A DNA stretch of 64,000 nt from Hyphococcus sp. (GCA_021776245.1 JAJFGF010000054.1:1-64000), one strand, 5' to 3'. Numbered from the stretch's first letter, positions 45,291-55,728 are shown. The notes: generated from the letters alone by a model not told the origin. Translations and numbers: made by a program.

Positions 45291-47405
45291 ATGTTTAATA
45301 TCACCAAAAAATCGATTGAATGGGGCGGCCGCACGCTGACCCTCGAGACGGGGCGCATGGCGCGTCAGGCCGACGGCGCCGTGCTCGCCACCTATGGCGA
45401 CACGACTGTGCTCGCGACTGTTGTCGGTGCGAAACAGCCAAATCCCAATTTCGATTTCTTTCCCCTGACGGTTCACTATCAGGAACGTTATTATGCGGCG
45501 GGGCGCGTGCCCGGCGGCTATTTCAAGCGTGAAGCCCGCCCGACCGAAAAAGAAACACTGACGTCGCGCCTCATTGACCGTCCGATTCGCCCGCTTTTCG
45601 CCAAAGGGTTTAAAAACGAGGTGCTGGTCGTCGCGCAGGTCTTGTCGCACGATCTGGAAAATGACCCCGATGTGGTTGCGATGATCGCGGTTTCCGCTGC
45701 ATTGACAGTTTCAGGGATGCCGTTTCTTGGACCGATCGCCGCCGCGCGCGTTGGTTACATCAATGGCGACTATGTCTTGAATCCGCAAATTGACGAAATG
45801 CCCGAGACCAAGCTCGATCTTGTCATGGCTGGCACGGTGGATGCGGTGATGATGGTTGAATCGGAAGCAAAAGAACTGTCCGAGGAAGTCATGCTCGGCG
45901 CCGTAACCTTTGGCCACGATGCAGCGAAGGAAGCGATCAATTTCATTATTGATTTTGCCGAGGACAGCGCCAAAGAGCCGTGGGAATTTACCGCGCCGGA
46001 CCATTCCGAACATGCCGGCAAAGTGCGCGCCCTGGTCGAGGGCGATGTCCGCGCTGCATATAACGAACGTGTTAAACAGGTTCGTCAGGAAAAACTCGCC
46101 GAAGCAAAAAACAAGGCGATTGAGGCCTTGTGCGCCGAAGATGACGAAAACGCCCTCGATAAAGGCGTTGTCGGCGGACTCTTTAAGTCAATTGAATCCG
46201 ACATTGTTCGCGGCGGCATTCTCGACACCGGGGAACGCATTGACGGACGCGACACCAAAACGGTGCGCCCGATCGTTGCCGAAGCCGGCGTTTTGCCGCG
46301 CACGCACGGATCGTCTCTGTTTACACGTGGAGAAACGCAGGCGCTGGTCGTGGCGACGCTTGGCACTGGCGAGGACGAGCAGTTTATCGATGCGCTTGCC
46401 GGCACCTATAAGGAACAGTTCCTCCTGCATTATAACTTCCCGCCATATTCGGTCGGCGAAGTTGGCCGCATGGGCTTTACCGGACGCCGCGAAATCGGCC
46501 ACGGTAAGCTCGCCTGGCGCGCCATGAAGGCGGTTATTCCGACCCAGGAAGAGTTTCCCTATGTCATTCGTCTGGTCTCTGAGATTACTGAATCAAACGG
46601 ATCATCCTCAATGGCGACGGTCTGCGGATCATCGCTGGCGCTGATGGATGCCGGCGTGCCGGTAAAACGCCCCGTAGCGGGCATCGCCATGGGCCTCATC
46701 CTTGAGGGTGAGCGTTTTGCGGTTCTTTCCGACATTCTCGGCGACGAAGATCATCTCGGCGACATGGATTTTAAGGTCGCAGGCACAGACGCCGGCGTTA
46801 CTTCCCTGCAGATGGATATTAAAATTGCCGGCATCACCAAAGAGATCATGGAAATAGCGCTTGGCCAAGCCAAAGACGGCCGCATGCATATTCTCGGCGA
46901 GATGGGCAAAGCGCTTGATCATTCCCGTGAAGACCTCGGCGATTACGCGCCGCGTATCGAGACGATGCAGATTGCGAAAGACAAAATCCGCGAAGTTATC
47001 GGCACGGGCGGCAAGATCATTCGTCAGATCGTCGAAGAGACCGGCGCCAAGATCAATATCGATGATGAAGGTCTGATCAAAATTGCATCAAGCGACAAAG
47101 AGCAGATTGAAGCCGCGCAAAAGTGGATCCATTCAATTGTGGCTGAACCGGAAGTCGGCGAAATCTATAAAGGCACCGTTGTCAAAACCATGGATTTCGG
47201 CGCTTTTGTGAACTTCTTCGGTCCCCGCGACGGCTTGGTGCATATCTCACAGCTTGCCGAAGGCCGCGCTGAGAAAACGACTGACATTGTCAAAGAAGGC
47301 GATGAAGTCTGGGTCAAGCTTTTGGGCTTTGACGATCGCGGCAAGGTGCGTCTGTCGATGAAAGTTGTCGATCAGGAAACCGGCAAGGAAATCGCCCGGG
47401 ATTAA
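45291..47405 (+). CDS. pnp: Polyribonucleotide nucleotidyltransferase
   Basis: 704 residues from ATG 45291 ([16 protein letters not shown], ribosome site AAGAGAAGAG). The two RNase PH domains include [20 protein letters not shown] and the active-site block [20 protein letters not shown] with its aspartates, and a helical linker joins them. Then come a KH domain ([20 protein letters not shown]) and an S1 domain ([20 protein letters not shown]). 3'-5' phosphorolytic exonuclease of mRNA decay. The frame is open upstream to 45198 but that start has no support. Confidence 0.97.
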   Translation: MFNITKKSIEWGGRTLTLETGRMARQADGAVLATYGDTTVLATVVGAKQPNPNFDFFPLTVHYQERYYAAGRVPGGYFKREARPTEKETLTSRLIDRPIRPLFAKGFKNEVLVVAQVLSHDLENDPDVVAMIAVSAALTVSGMPFLGPIAAARVGYINGDYVLNPQIDEMPETKLDLVMAGTVDAVMMVESEAKELSEEVMLGAVTFGHDAAKEAINFIIDFAEDSAKEPWEFTAPDHSEHAGKVRALVEGDVRAAYNERVKQVRQEKLAEAKNKAIEALCAEDDENALDKGVVGGLFKSIESDIVRGGILDTGERIDGRDTKTVRPIVAEAGVLPRTHGSSLFTRGETQALVVATLGTGEDEQFIDALAGTYKEQFLLHYNFPPYSVGEVGRMGFTGRREIGHGKLAWRAMKAVIPTQEEFPYVIRLVSEITESNGSSSMATVCGSSLALMDAGVPVKRPVAGIAMGLILEGERFAVLSDILGDEDHLGDMDFKVAGTDAGVTSLQMDIKIAGITKEIMEIALGQAKDGRMHILGEMGKALDHSREDLGDYAPRIETMQIAKDKIREVIGTGGKIIRQIVEETGAKINIDDEGLIKIASSDKEQIEAAQKWIHSIVAEPEVGEIYKGTVVKTMDFGAFVNFFGPRDGLVHISQLAEGRAEKTTDIVKEGDEVWVKLLGFDDRGKVRLSMKVVDQETGKEIARD

Positions 47406-47442
47406 TCGGGCGACCAAGGCCAAAAAAAATCAAGCGAAGCGG

Positions 47443-47468
47443 AAACGGGCCCTTTTGGGCCCGTTTTT
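47443..47468 (+). terminator. Rho-independent terminator of pnp
   Basis: Perfect stem AAACGGGCCC (47443-47452) and GGGCCCGTTT (47457-47466), loop TTTT, T-rich tail. 38 bases after the pnp stop. Confidence 0.95.
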
Positions 47469-47867
47469 CGTTGACGCACCGCGTCCGGATACAGGATCGG
47501 CATGCCAAAACCAAAAGAATTACGCCGCGACGCCAAATCCGCCTGTGGCGAGGTGTGTGATGTGACATTCGGGCGTTTCACGATCGCGCACATAAGGTCC
47601 CAAGCTCACCCTTGCCGGTGATTGAACGTTAGATCCGCGCCCGGATCGAGCAGGCGCCATTGGGCCAATTGCCATTTGGTCTGCATCTGACAACCTGGTA
47701 ACTTATTGAAAGTAATGGATTACTTATGCTATTGAAGTAGCGTGCTGATGCATGATTGACGCGCTCACAGGATTTATGCGCCTTGATCATATGTGTGACT
47801 GGGTATTTGCATCGGCTGCGGGTAAATTGGCTTCAGAATTGTCGCCGGACTTTGCAGGGGAAAAATC
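47469..47867. other. Intergenic region before the DUF885 gene
   Basis: About 400 bases. A 39-codon frame at 47503-47622 has no support beyond an ATG. A near-palindrome lies at 47710-47725 (separate entry). The region becomes AT-rich around 47700-47740, which may mark the promoter of the DUF885 gene. Confidence 0.4.
47710..47725. promoter_or_regulatory. Inverted repeat upstream of the DUF885 gene, possible operator
   Basis: AAGTAAT-GG-ATTACTT, two perfect 7-base arms, 142 bases before the DUF885 start in an AT-rich stretch. Operator-like in size and symmetry; no regulator can be named. Confidence 0.35.
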
Positions 47868-49766
47868 ATGCGCGGATCAACAATATTGACCTTTCGGAGC
47901 GCTGCCGCGCTAAGCCTGCTGGCGCTCGCCGCCTGCGGCGAAAGGAGTGCGCCGGCTGAACACGAAGCGCCGGTTGAGGAAACAGTTGTCGCGGCGCCGG
48001 AAATTACTGCGTCCGCGGCCTTTATCGCTATTGCTGACGATCACGCAGCGCAGGTGCTGCGGCAATCGCCCGAATTCGCCACCTCGCTTGGCGTCAGTGA
48101 GGAAATCGCCGGCGCTGGCTATAACGGCCGCCTCGGCGGCTATGGCTTTGAGGCGAACCAGCGCGCCCGGCAAATGAATGAAGCGTTTCTGCAGGAAATC
48201 AGAAGCGTCGAACAATCCGCCCTCGAAGGCGTCGCCGCCACAACCTATGAAGTATTGCGCGACGCTTATCAGACGGGCGCCCAGCGCAATCAGTTTGACT
48301 TTGGCGGCGCTACCCAATGGGGCTCGGGCAGCCCCTATGTGGTGACCCAGCTGACCGGGCCGCATCTTTTTCTGCCGCGGCTGTTGCAGACACAACACCC
48401 TATGGCGTCAAAACAGAATGCAGAAGACTATATTTCACGCCTTTCGGAATTTGGCCGTGTCTTTGACGAAGTCATTGAGACCATCAGCGGTGATGCGGCG
48501 CTTGGCGTTGTGCCCCCCTATTTTGCGATCAACGGCGCCCTTGGATCGATCGGCGGATTTACGTCTTCGCCGCCTGCAGAAAATCCACTGGCGACGACCT
48601 TTGCCCAAAAAGTTGGTGAGATTGGCGCATTAAACGACGCAGAAAAATCAGACCTTACGGCGCGCGCCGCCGAGGCGGTGGAAACGGTTGTTTATCCCGC
48701 CTATGCGCGCCTCGCCGCCGCGCTCGAAAACCTGAAACCGCAAGCTGGCGGCGAGGCTGGCGTTTGGCGCCTCGGCGATGCTGGCGAGGCGTTTTATCAG
48801 CATGCGCTCAACTCCTACGGCGCGGGCGGAAAAACCGGGGAAGAAATTCACCAGCTCGGCCTTTCAGAAGTTGCCCGGATTACTGCGGAAATGGACGCTA
48901 TATTGGATGCCGAAGGTCTATCGGATGGGTCGGTCGCCAGCCGTTTTGAAGCTATCGGTAAGCGCGCCAACATGCGTTATCCGAATACGGACGAAGGGCG
49001 CGAGGCGCTGCTTGCCGACCTCAATGTTCAGGTGAATGAAATAATGGCGCAGGCGGACGCCTGGTTCGGAACGCTGCCTGAGCAAAGCGTCGAAGTCCGC
49101 CGCATTCCCGTTTATGAACAAGATACTGCCCCGGGCGGCTATTACTCATCGCCCTCACTCGACGGTTCGCGCCCGGGCATCTACTGGATCAATCTCAAAG
49201 ACACGGCGGACTGGCCAAAGCACACCTTGAAAACGCTGACCTATCACGAGGCCGTGCCAGGTCATCATTTTCAGCGCTCGCTGGAGCGCGCCGCAGGCCT
49301 GCCGCTCATTCGCAATATGCTGGGTTACTCCGAGTTTTCGGAAGGTTGGGCGCTTTATGCCGAACAGGTTGCCGCAGAAATGGGTATGTATGACGATGAT
49401 CCCTATGGAAATCTCGGCCGTCTGCAATCGGAATTATTCCGGGCTGCGCGCCTCGTCGTCGATTCCGGCCTCCATCACAAACAATGGACCCGCGAGCAGG
49501 CGATTGACTATATGCTCAGCGTCACCGGCGATACGCGAGCTTCGATCACACGTGAAATTGAACGCTATTCGGTCTGGCCTGGCCAGGCGACGTCATACAA
49601 ACTCGGTATGCTGAAAATTACCGAATTACGCGCCAAAGCTGAGGCGGAACTGGGCGCCGCGTTCGATATACGTGCGTTCCACGATGAAGTGTTGTTGCCG
49701 GGCGCGATGCCATTGCCAGTACTTGATGCGCGCATCAATCGCTGGATTGAGGCGCAGAAGGGATAA
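47868..49766 (+). CDS. DUF885 family lipoprotein, putative metallopeptidase
   Basis: 632 residues with a lipoprotein signal (LALAAC, Cys at about 23). The DUF885 core has SAAFIAIADDHAAQVLRQSP near the N-terminus and the conserved LTYHEAVPGHHFQRSLERAA, followed by GYSEFSEGWALYAEQVAAEM and LFRAARLVVDSGLHHKQWTR. The HExxPGHH and later Glu match a gluzincin-like zinc site, so a periplasmic peptidase is plausible; the activity of the family is largely unproven. Standalone gene. Confidence 0.85.
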   Translation: MRGSTILTFRSAAALSLLALAACGERSAPAEHEAPVEETVVAAPEITASAAFIAIADDHAAQVLRQSPEFATSLGVSEEIAGAGYNGRLGGYGFEANQRARQMNEAFLQEIRSVEQSALEGVAATTYEVLRDAYQTGAQRNQFDFGGATQWGSGSPYVVTQLTGPHLFLPRLLQTQHPMASKQNAEDYISRLSEFGRVFDEVIETISGDAALGVVPPYFAINGALGSIGGFTSSPPAENPLATTFAQKVGEIGALNDAEKSDLTARAAEAVETVVYPAYARLAAALENLKPQAGGEAGVWRLGDAGEAFYQHALNSYGAGGKTGEEIHQLGLSEVARITAEMDAILDAEGLSDGSVASRFEAIGKRANMRYPNTDEGREALLADLNVQVNEIMAQADAWFGTLPEQSVEVRRIPVYEQDTAPGGYYSSPSLDGSRPGIYWINLKDTADWPKHTLKTLTYHEAVPGHHFQRSLERAAGLPLIRNMLGYSEFSEGWALYAEQVAAEMGMYDDDPYGNLGRLQSELFRAARLVVDSGLHHKQWTREQAIDYMLSVTGDTRASITREIERYSVWPGQATSYKLGMLKITELRAKAEAELGAAFDIRAFHDEVLLPGAMPLPVLDARINRWIEAQKG

Positions 49767-49885
49767 GCCGAAGCGTCCTTCGCGCATAGTCGCATTGGGG
49801 TTTCCTTTGATCGCAAAGGCGTTGTCCGCCTGGCGTGTTTTACGCATGAATTTCGGCGGCAATTTTCGAATGAAGGGGACGCGAA

Positions 49886-50779
49886 ATGCTTCGAATGCTC
49901 ACATTGACGATATTCGCCTTTTTGACGGCCTGCGTCAGTGCAGCAGAAGACCACGCCGCCGCGCCATGGCAGCCGGCTGTTGATCCGGACGCCGTACAGG
50001 TCATGGTGCTCGGATCTTATCATATGGCGCCGTCGGGTCGCGACGTAGTAAATGCCGACGTGGAGAGTGTGTTAACCCCACAGCGGCAAACGGAACTCGC
50101 CGCTGTTGCAGACGCTCTGGCAACATTTCATCCGACGGTTGTTGCGACTGAAAGAATTACGGATGCGCCTGATTATATTGATCCGAAATTCGCCGATTTC
50201 ACCGCTGCCACATTATTGGAAAATCCAAATGAACGCGTTCAGCTTGCTTATCGATTGGCGGCGCGTACGGGCGTGACGCGGGTCTATGGCATTGACGAAC
50301 AGCCGAGCGATGATGAGCCGGATTATTTTCCCTTCGACAAGTTGATGGAGCATGCCGCTCAAACCGGACAGGCTGAGGAAATTGAGGCCTATATTGCCGC
50401 CATCCGAGCGAATGTGGCGGCGTTTTCCGAAAAACAGACAGACCTTTCCGTTGCGGAATTGTTGCTCGAAGTGAACGAAGGCGACATGGCGAGCGCTGAA
50501 TCCTATTATCGAACATTTCAATTTGATCGCGGCGAGGCCCAGCCGGGCTCAGAGCTTCAGGCCTATTGGTTTATGCGCAACGCCAAAATCGTTTCGAAAT
50601 TGATTCAGGTGACAAAGCCCGGCGACCGGGTTGTCGTCGTCTATGGCGCTGGTCACAAATTCTGGTTTGAGCATTTCCTTGACAACACGCCGGGGCTGGT
50701 TCGGATCGATCCCGCGCCTTATCTTCAACGCGCTGCCGGCTTCCAATTCGCCGGCGCCAGTTCAAAACCCTCAAACTGA
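49886..50779 (+). CDS. DUF5694 family exported protein (TraB/TIKI-like)
   Basis: 297 residues with a signal sequence (MLRMLTLTIFAFLTACVSA), possibly lipoprotein-type with Cys at 16. The mature part has MVLGSYHMAPSGRDVVNADV, VVATERITDAPDYIDPKFAD, RVYGIDEQPSDDEPDYFPFD and a late block VVVVYGAGHKFWFEHFLDN. The 'GSYH' start and 'GAGH' end are like the TraB/ChaN/TIKI superfamily. Function unknown. Its 3' end overlaps the convergent cupin gene by 55 bases. Confidence 0.78.
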   Translation: MLRMLTLTIFAFLTACVSAAEDHAAAPWQPAVDPDAVQVMVLGSYHMAPSGRDVVNADVESVLTPQRQTELAAVADALATFHPTVVATERITDAPDYIDPKFADFTAATLLENPNERVQLAYRLAARTGVTRVYGIDEQPSDDEPDYFPFDKLMEHAAQTGQAEEIEAYIAAIRANVAAFSEKQTDLSVAELLLEVNEGDMASAESYYRTFQFDRGEAQPGSELQAYWFMRNAKIVSKLIQVTKPGDRVVVVYGAGHKFWFEHFLDNTPGLVRIDPAPYLQRAAGFQFAGASSKPSN

Positions 50780-51156
50780 AAGCCGGGTGATACGGTGCAG
50801 CCGACAAGCGTCCACGCTCCAAGGCTCATCGCCGACTGCCAGTAATGCGCGGGAACAATGGCTTGCGGGCGCTCGCCCTCTGCAATGTCGCCGCCCAGGG
50901 TGAGGACTTTCTCGGCGGCGTCCCGTTGTTTTGCGATCGACAGCTTTAGTGCGGCGCCGGCGTAAAAGTGCCAGATTTCTGTTGCATCAACGCGATGCCA
51001 ATGGGAGCGCTGGCCTTCTTCAAGCAAATAGTAAATCGCCGTGCCGGCCGCGCGCTCGTCCGGTTTTGTCTCGGCGCGCCAGGTTTCTTTGAACCAGCCG
51101 CCTTCCGGATGCGGTGAAAGGTCGAGGCGGCTGATAATCTCGTGAGCAGTCGGCAT
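50725..51156 (-). CDS. DUF985 cupin-like protein
   Basis: 143 residues: SPHPEGGWFKETWRAETKPD, AIYYLLEEGQRSHWHRVDAT with the cupin histidines, EIWHFYAGAALKLSIA, then VPAHYWQSAMSLGAWTLVGC and PGFQFEGFELAP. This is the DUF985 (YML079-like) cupin, with an unknown small-molecule ligand. It starts 16 bases after the fabI stop on the same strand, so it is the last gene of the fab run. Its last 55 bases lie opposite the end of the DUF5694 gene. Confidence 0.87.
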   Translation of the reverse strand: MPTAHEIISRLDLSPHPEGGWFKETWRAETKPDERAAGTAIYYLLEEGQRSHWHRVDATEIWHFYAGAALKLSIAKQRDAAEKVLTLGGDIAEGERPQAIVPAHYWQSAMSLGAWTLVGCTVSPGFQFEGFELAPANWKPAAR

Positions 51157-51172
51157 GGCGTCAGTCCGCGGA

Positions 51173-51994
51173 TTATTCTTTCAGCGCCTGCTCGTCCGGC
51201 ATGCCGACAATGTGGAACCCGCCATCGACATGGTGGGTCTCGCCAGTGCAGGACGCGCCAAGATCGGAAAGAAGGTAGAGCGCCGCGCCGGCAACGCCTT
51301 TCGGGTCTGTGTCGTCGCGCAGAGGGCTTGCCGCCCGGTTGAATGAAAACATATGCCGCCCGGAAGCAATGCCGGCCGCTGCGAGCGTCTTGATTGGCCC
51401 AGCGGAAATTGCGTTAACGCGAATGCCTTTTGGTCCGAGGTCGCGGGCGATGTAACGGGTAGACGCTTCAAGCGCCGCTTTGGCGACGCCCATGACATTG
51501 TAATTCGGGACAGTGCGTTCCGATCCAAGATAAGTCAGTGTGATCATAGAACCGCCCGATCGCATCATTTTTGATGCGCGGTTAGCGGCATCCACAAAAG
51601 AAAAAGCTGAAACGTCCATCGTATTGCGAAAATTTTCGCGCGTGGTGTTCTCAACGAACGAACCTTCAAGCGCGACTTTGTCGGTAAACGCGATGGCGTG
51701 AACGAGAAAATCAAGCGACCCCCATTTTTCCTGGATCGTCGCAAAAGTTGCATCCATCGATGCGTCATCCATAACGTCGCAGGGAATGATAATTTCTGCG
51801 CCAAGGCTTTCTGCCAGGGGACGTACGCGCCGCTCCATCGCTTCATTGACATAGGTGAAGGAAAGCTCGGCGCCCTGCGCGTGCAGCTGTTGCGCGATCG
51901 ACCACGCGATGGAGTTCTTGTTCGCAACGCCCATGATCAGGCCGCGTTTGCCGTTCATCAGATCGCCTTGGGGGAAGGGAGTTTCACCGCCCAT
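51173..51994 (-). CDS. fabI: Enoyl-[acyl-carrier-protein] reductase (NADH), FabI
   Basis: 273 residues from ATG 51994 (AAGGAA upstream at good spacing); ATG 52000 lies too near it. Reads LMNGKRGLIMGVANKNSIAW (nucleotide site), DFLVHAIAFTDKVAL, LTYLGSERTVPNYNVMGVAK with the catalytic Tyr-x6-Lys, and GPIKTLAAAGI. Last reduction step of type II fatty acid elongation. Encoded downstream of fabA-fabB, a common alphaproteobacterial grouping. Confidence 0.96.
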   Translation of the reverse strand: MGGETPFPQGDLMNGKRGLIMGVANKNSIAWSIAQQLHAQGAELSFTYVNEAMERRVRPLAESLGAEIIIPCDVMDDASMDATFATIQEKWGSLDFLVHAIAFTDKVALEGSFVENTTRENFRNTMDVSAFSFVDAANRASKMMRSGGSMITLTYLGSERTVPNYNVMGVAKAALEASTRYIARDLGPKGIRVNAISAGPIKTLAAAGIASGRHMFSFNRAASPLRDDTDPKGVAGAALYLLSDLGASCTGETHHVDGGFHIVGMPDEQALKE

Positions 51995-52018
51995 AATCAT
52001 TTCCTTTTTTGTTCGTCG

Positions 52019-52210
52019 TCATTGGCCGCCCGATTGACCGATCATGACCAAGGTTGCAATGAAATAGGCAAGCCAGACCAGCGCGTAAATGCCGTAGCGT
52101 GTCGCCTTGGGCTGTTTTTTGACGCTGGTCATCACCAGACGGAACCACCACAGGCCGAAACTTGCGATGATAATTGCCGCAATCCCCGCATAGACTGCGC
52201 TTTGCGCCAT
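52019..52210 (-). CDS. Small two-helix membrane protein between fabB and fabI
   Basis: 63 residues with two hydrophobic helices (YAGIAAIIIASFGLWWFRL and GIYALVWLAYFIATLVMIG) joined by a basic loop (SVKKQPKATR). No family recognised. Gaps of 6 bases to fabB and 24 to fabI make it a member of the fab operon; conservation of the reading frame cannot be tested here. Confidence 0.6.
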   Translation of the reverse strand: MAQSAVYAGIAAIIIASFGLWWFRLVMTSVKKQPKATRYGIYALVWLAYFIATLVMIGQSGGQ

Positions 52211-52216
52211 CCGCGC

Positions 52217-53437
52217 CTAGCCCTCAACCCGCGCTATGGCGAGGCAGCCATTGGTGCCGCCAAATCCAAAGCTATTGGTCATAAAGCAGTCGATTTTTGC
52301 GTTATCGATGCGCTCGCGAATAATCGGCAGGCCTTCAAATTCCGGGTCGAGATTGTCGATATGCGCGGAGGCCGCGAGGAATTTGTGCTTCATCATCAAC
52401 AGCCCATAGATCGTTTCCTGGGCGCCGACGGCCCCGAGCGAGTGGCCGGTCAGGGATTTGGTCGATGAAAAAGGCGGAATGTCTTTGCCAAACACCTCAC
52501 GGATCGCCTGGGTCTCTTTTGAATCGCCGATCGGCGTTGAAGTGCCGTGGGGATTGACATAATCGATGGGCTGTCTGACGGTTTCAAGCGCCCCTTGCAT
52601 GCACCGCACAGCGCCTTCGCCGGAGAGCTGCACCATATCGTATCCGTCGGAATTTGCGTAATAGCCGACGACCTCGCCATAAATTTTTGCGCCGCGCGCT
52701 TTGGCGCGTTCATATTCCTCAAGCACAACAACGCCCGCGCCGCCGGCGATAACGAACCCGTCACGGTCTTTGTCATAAGCGCGGCTGGCGACCGCTGGCG
52801 TGTCGTTGAAGTTTGTCGACATCGCCCCCATTGCGTCAAAGAGGTTTGACATTGACCAGTCGAGCTCTTCACCGCCTCCGGCAAACATCACATCCTGCTT
52901 GCCCCACATGATTTGTTCGACGGCAGCGCCAATACAGTGCACCGATGTTGCGCAGGCCGATGAGATCGAATAATTAATCCCAAGGATTTTGTACGGTACT
53001 GCAAGGGTCGCCGAATTTGTCGACGACATCGCTTTGGGCACCACCGTCGGCCCGATTTTCTTTGTGCTTTTGTTCGCGCGCGTCTTGTCTGCCGCTTCAA
53101 TAATCGCGCGCGTCGAAGGGCCGCCCGATCCCATAATCAGGCCGGTCATGGGGTGGCTGATCTCGTCTTCGGCGATCCCGGAATCGGCAATCGCTTCGCG
53201 CATGGCTATATAGTTCCACGCGGCGCCTTCGCCCATAAACCGGCGCGTGCGCCGATCAAGCGCTTCCTCGTAATCGACAGGCGGGCGCGCCCAGACCTGG
53301 CAGCGAAAACCGTATTCGGCGAAATCTTCCGCATGGGTTATGCCGGATTTGCCCTCACGCAATGAGTCCGTCACTTCCTCGACATTGCCGCCAATTGATG
53401 AAACGACCCCAACCCCGGTAATGACAACGCGCCGCAT
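52217..53437 (-). CDS. fabB: 3-oxoacyl-ACP synthase I
   Basis: 406 residues from ATG 53437 ([18 protein letters not shown], ribosome site AAGGG); the long upstream frame overlaps fabA and is not used. The Cys-His-His triad is visible: Cys in [15 protein letters not shown], His in [15 protein letters not shown] and His in [16 protein letters not shown]. With FabA it keeps the unsaturated branch of fatty acid synthesis going. 37 bases separate it from fabA. Confidence 0.96.
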   Translation of the reverse strand: MRRVVITGVGVVSSIGGNVEEVTDSLREGKSGITHAEDFAEYGFRCQVWARPPVDYEEALDRRTRRFMGEGAAWNYIAMREAIADSGIAEDEISHPMTGLIMGSGGPSTRAIIEAADKTRANKSTKKIGPTVVPKAMSSTNSATLAVPYKILGINYSISSACATSVHCIGAAVEQIMWGKQDVMFAGGGEELDWSMSNLFDAMGAMSTNFNDTPAVASRAYDKDRDGFVIAGGAGVVVLEEYERAKARGAKIYGEVVGYYANSDGYDMVQLSGEGAVRCMQGALETVRQPIDYVNPHGTSTPIGDSKETQAIREVFGKDIPPFSSTKSLTGHSLGAVGAQETIYGLLMMKHKFLAASAHIDNLDPEFEGLPIIRERIDNAKIDCFMTNSFGFGGTNGCLAIARVEG

Positions 53438-53474
53438 AGTTACCCTTTCGACAATACCAGCAGACAATACGCAG

Positions 53475-54008
53475 TTAAAACGACATACCCGCCGCAAGCT
53501 GTTCCGCAGAAAAAAGGCCGACGCGCAAATCTTTTGCTTCGTAGATTTTGCGGCCGTCAACTTTCATGATGCCGTTGCCAACGCCAAGGATCAGCGGGCG
53601 GCGCATCATGCGGCGAATATCGATTTCATAGCTGACGAGCTTCGCTTGCGGAACCACCATACCGGAAAACTTTACGTCTTTAGCGCCAAGCGCGCGGCCA
53701 TGGCCAGGGTTGCCGGCCCAGGTCAGGAAAAAGCCGATCAGCTGCCAAAGCGCATCAAGACCGAGGCATCCTGGCATTACCGGGTCGCCGGGAAAATGGC
53801 AGTCGAAAAACCACAGGTCGGGATTGATATCGAGTTCCGCCTCAATCCGGCCTTTTCCAAATGCGCCGCCATCATCATTGATGACCGTCACCCGGTCAAA
53901 CATGAGCATCGGCGGGACCGGCAATTGTGCCGTGCCCGGGCCGCGCAAACCATTATAGCCGCATTCCAGCAGCTCTTCGCGATTAAAGCTGTTCTTCATT
54001 TCCGCCAT
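53475..54008 (-). CDS. fabA: 3-hydroxydecanoyl-ACP dehydratase/isomerase
   Basis: 177 residues. The active-site block [20 protein letters not shown] holds the catalytic His, followed by [20 protein letters not shown]. It starts [17 protein letters not shown], which has the same N-terminal length as the E. coli protein, favouring ATG 54008. Dehydrates and isomerises the C10 intermediate, the entry to unsaturated fatty acids. First gene of the minus-strand fab block. Confidence 0.96.
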   Translation of the reverse strand: MAEMKNSFNREELLECGYNGLRGPGTAQLPVPPMLMFDRVTVINDDGGAFGKGRIEAELDINPDLWFFDCHFPGDPVMPGCLGLDALWQLIGFFLTWAGNPGHGRALGAKDVKFSGMVVPQAKLVSYEIDIRRMMRRPLILGVGNGIMKVDGRKIYEAKDLRVGLFSAEQLAAGMSF

Positions 54009-54061
54009 TCGGTGAATTGTCGCTCGTGTGCGCCGCTAGGTATAGGGGCAGGCGCACATGG

Positions 54062-54604
54062 TCAATTCTGCGGCGCAATATTGCTGGTTCCCGGGTGGGC
54101 GCCCCAGAAGGCTGACTGGGCCGCCCAGCCTTTGACGCCTTTTGCGGAAATCCGCAGCCAACCATCGTGAGAGGCTTCAATCCGAGCAATCAGCCCGCGG
54201 CCAAGATGGGCTATCACGGGCGCGTCGTCGTCCGGGCGCTTGTGGAGGGGAAGTCGGTCATTGAGGACAAGTGCTGTTTTTACCCCGGAAAGCTTTGATT
54301 TATGGGTCCAGCATTCGTCGCCTTCAAGGTCGCGGACTTTACGCCAGTGGTCATTGGTTTCGGCCACGACCATCACGGGAAGGCCCTTTCGCATAAAAGT
54401 GATGCGCACCGGATGGGCAAAACTTGGTCCGGTCCGGCAGAAGGTTTTTTCCGCTTTGAGGGAGACAAACCGCGGTACCGGCAAGCCTGACGGCGTGTTG
54501 AGCCGCAAAGCGGGCGGCTCTGCGTCTTGCGCTGCCTGGACGGGCGCCGTCAAATAGAGGCTGAGCGTCGCAGCAAGAGCTAAAAAAATAATTTGGCGTT
54601 TCAT
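54062..54604 (-). CDS. Exported SH3-domain protein
   Basis: 180 residues from ATG 54604 (signal peptide MKRQIIFLALAATLSLYLTA). Two bacterial SH3-like halves follow: FVSLKAEKTFCRTGPSFAHP with VMVVAETNDHWRKVRDLEGD, then LPLHKRPDDDAPVIAHLGRG with IEASHDGWLRISAKGVKGWA. Proteins of this type bind or sense the cell wall; function unknown. 53 bases upstream of fabA on the same strand. Confidence 0.82.
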   Translation of the reverse strand: MKRQIIFLALAATLSLYLTAPVQAAQDAEPPALRLNTPSGLPVPRFVSLKAEKTFCRTGPSFAHPVRITFMRKGLPVMVVAETNDHWRKVRDLEGDECWTHKSKLSGVKTALVLNDRLPLHKRPDDDAPVIAHLGRGLIARIEASHDGWLRISAKGVKGWAAQSAFWGAHPGTSNIAPQN

Positions 54605-54720
54605 CGGTGGAAACTCGAAAAACCCGGCAAAGATGAATAAACCCTTATTGAAAGACAAAGCTGTTAATCTTCAGTTAACCACGCCGCCCCTCCGTGTTTG
54701 GCCGGCGCGCTAAGGGACGC

Positions 54721-55728
54721 ATGAGCGCAAAGAAAATCACTGTGGCGGTCACCCGTAAGCTCCCCAATCCGGTGGAGACGCGCCTCGCAGGGCTGTTTGA
54801 TGTTGTACTTAATGACGACGATGCCCCGCTATCGCGAGCGGCATTAATCGAACGCGCCAACAAAGCCGATGTGTTGGCGGCAACCCTTGGCGACCGCCTT
54901 GATGCGGCGTTTTTTGCCGCGGTCGGCGGCCGGCTGAAGCTGATTGCGAATTTCGGCGCTGGCACTGATCACATTGACGTTGCCGCCGCCAATGCCCGAG
55001 GCATCCAGGTCACCAATACGCCGTCCGTGCTTGCAGAAGACGCCGCCGATATGGCGATGGCGCTTGTCCTTGCGGTGCCGCGCCGTCTTGTCGAGGGCGT
55101 CCGGGCGATCGAAAGCGGCGCCTTTCATGGCTGGTCGCCGACATGGATGCTTGGCCGGCGGGTGCGCGGCAAAAAACTTGGCATTATTGGGCTTGGGCGT
55201 GTCGGCGAGGCAATTGCCCGTCGCGCAAAAGCCTTCGGCCTCTCGGTGCATTACCATAATCGCACGCCAATCAATCCGCATGTGGAAGAAGAACTTGAGG
55301 CGACCTATTGGGACAGTCTCGACCAGATGCTCGCTCATGTGGACATCGTCTCGGTGAATTGCCCGCACACGCCAGCGACATTTCATTTGCTCTCGCGGCG
55401 ACGTTTGAAACTGCTGCAACCGCACACCTATGTCGTAAACATTTCCCGCGGCGAGATTGTCGATGAAACTGCGCTCGCCGATCTAATCGAAGACGGCAAG
55501 ATAGCCGGCGCCGGGCTTGATGTTTTCGAGGGCGAAAGCCCAAATGAAAAGCTGTTTCGGGCGCCGAATGTCGTTTTACTGCCGCATATGGCGTCGGCGA
55601 CGATTGAAAGCCGGATCGAAATGGGCGAGCGCGTGATCATCAATATCAAAATGTTTGCCGACGGGCATAAACCGCCGGACCGCGTGATTCTCGGGCTCGA
55701 TCAGGATCGCACGCCGGACCCGGCATAA
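54721..55728 (+). CDS. D-isomer-specific 2-hydroxyacid dehydrogenase (glyoxylate/hydroxypyruvate reductase type)
   Basis: 335 residues from ATG 54721 (AGGGA upstream). NAD(P) site KKLGIIGLGRVGEAIARRAK, catalytic Arg in YVVNISRGEIVDETAL, Glu in AGAGLDVFEGESPNEKLFRA and His in VVLLPHMASATIESR. The substrate-side motif LIANFGAGTDHIDV is typical of glyoxylate reductases. Reduces glyoxylate or hydroxypyruvate; specificity not certain. Followed closely by the methyltransferase gene. Confidence 0.9.
   Translation: MSAKKITVAVTRKLPNPVETRLAGLFDVVLNDDDAPLSRAALIERANKADVLAATLGDRLDAAFFAAVGGRLKLIANFGAGTDHIDVAAANARGIQVTNTPSVLAEDAADMAMALVLAVPRRLVEGVRAIESGAFHGWSPTWMLGRRVRGKKLGIIGLGRVGEAIARRAKAFGLSVHYHNRTPINPHVEEELEATYWDSLDQMLAHVDIVSVNCPHTPATFHLLSRRRLKLLQPHTYVVNISRGEIVDETALADLIEDGKIAGAGLDVFEGESPNEKLFRAPNVVLLPHMASATIESRIEMGERVIINIKMFADGHKPPDRVILGLDQDRTPDPA

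Noticed and set aside
47503-47622. 39-codon frame after the pnp terminator
   Set aside because: No ribosome site and no sensible composition; probably chance.
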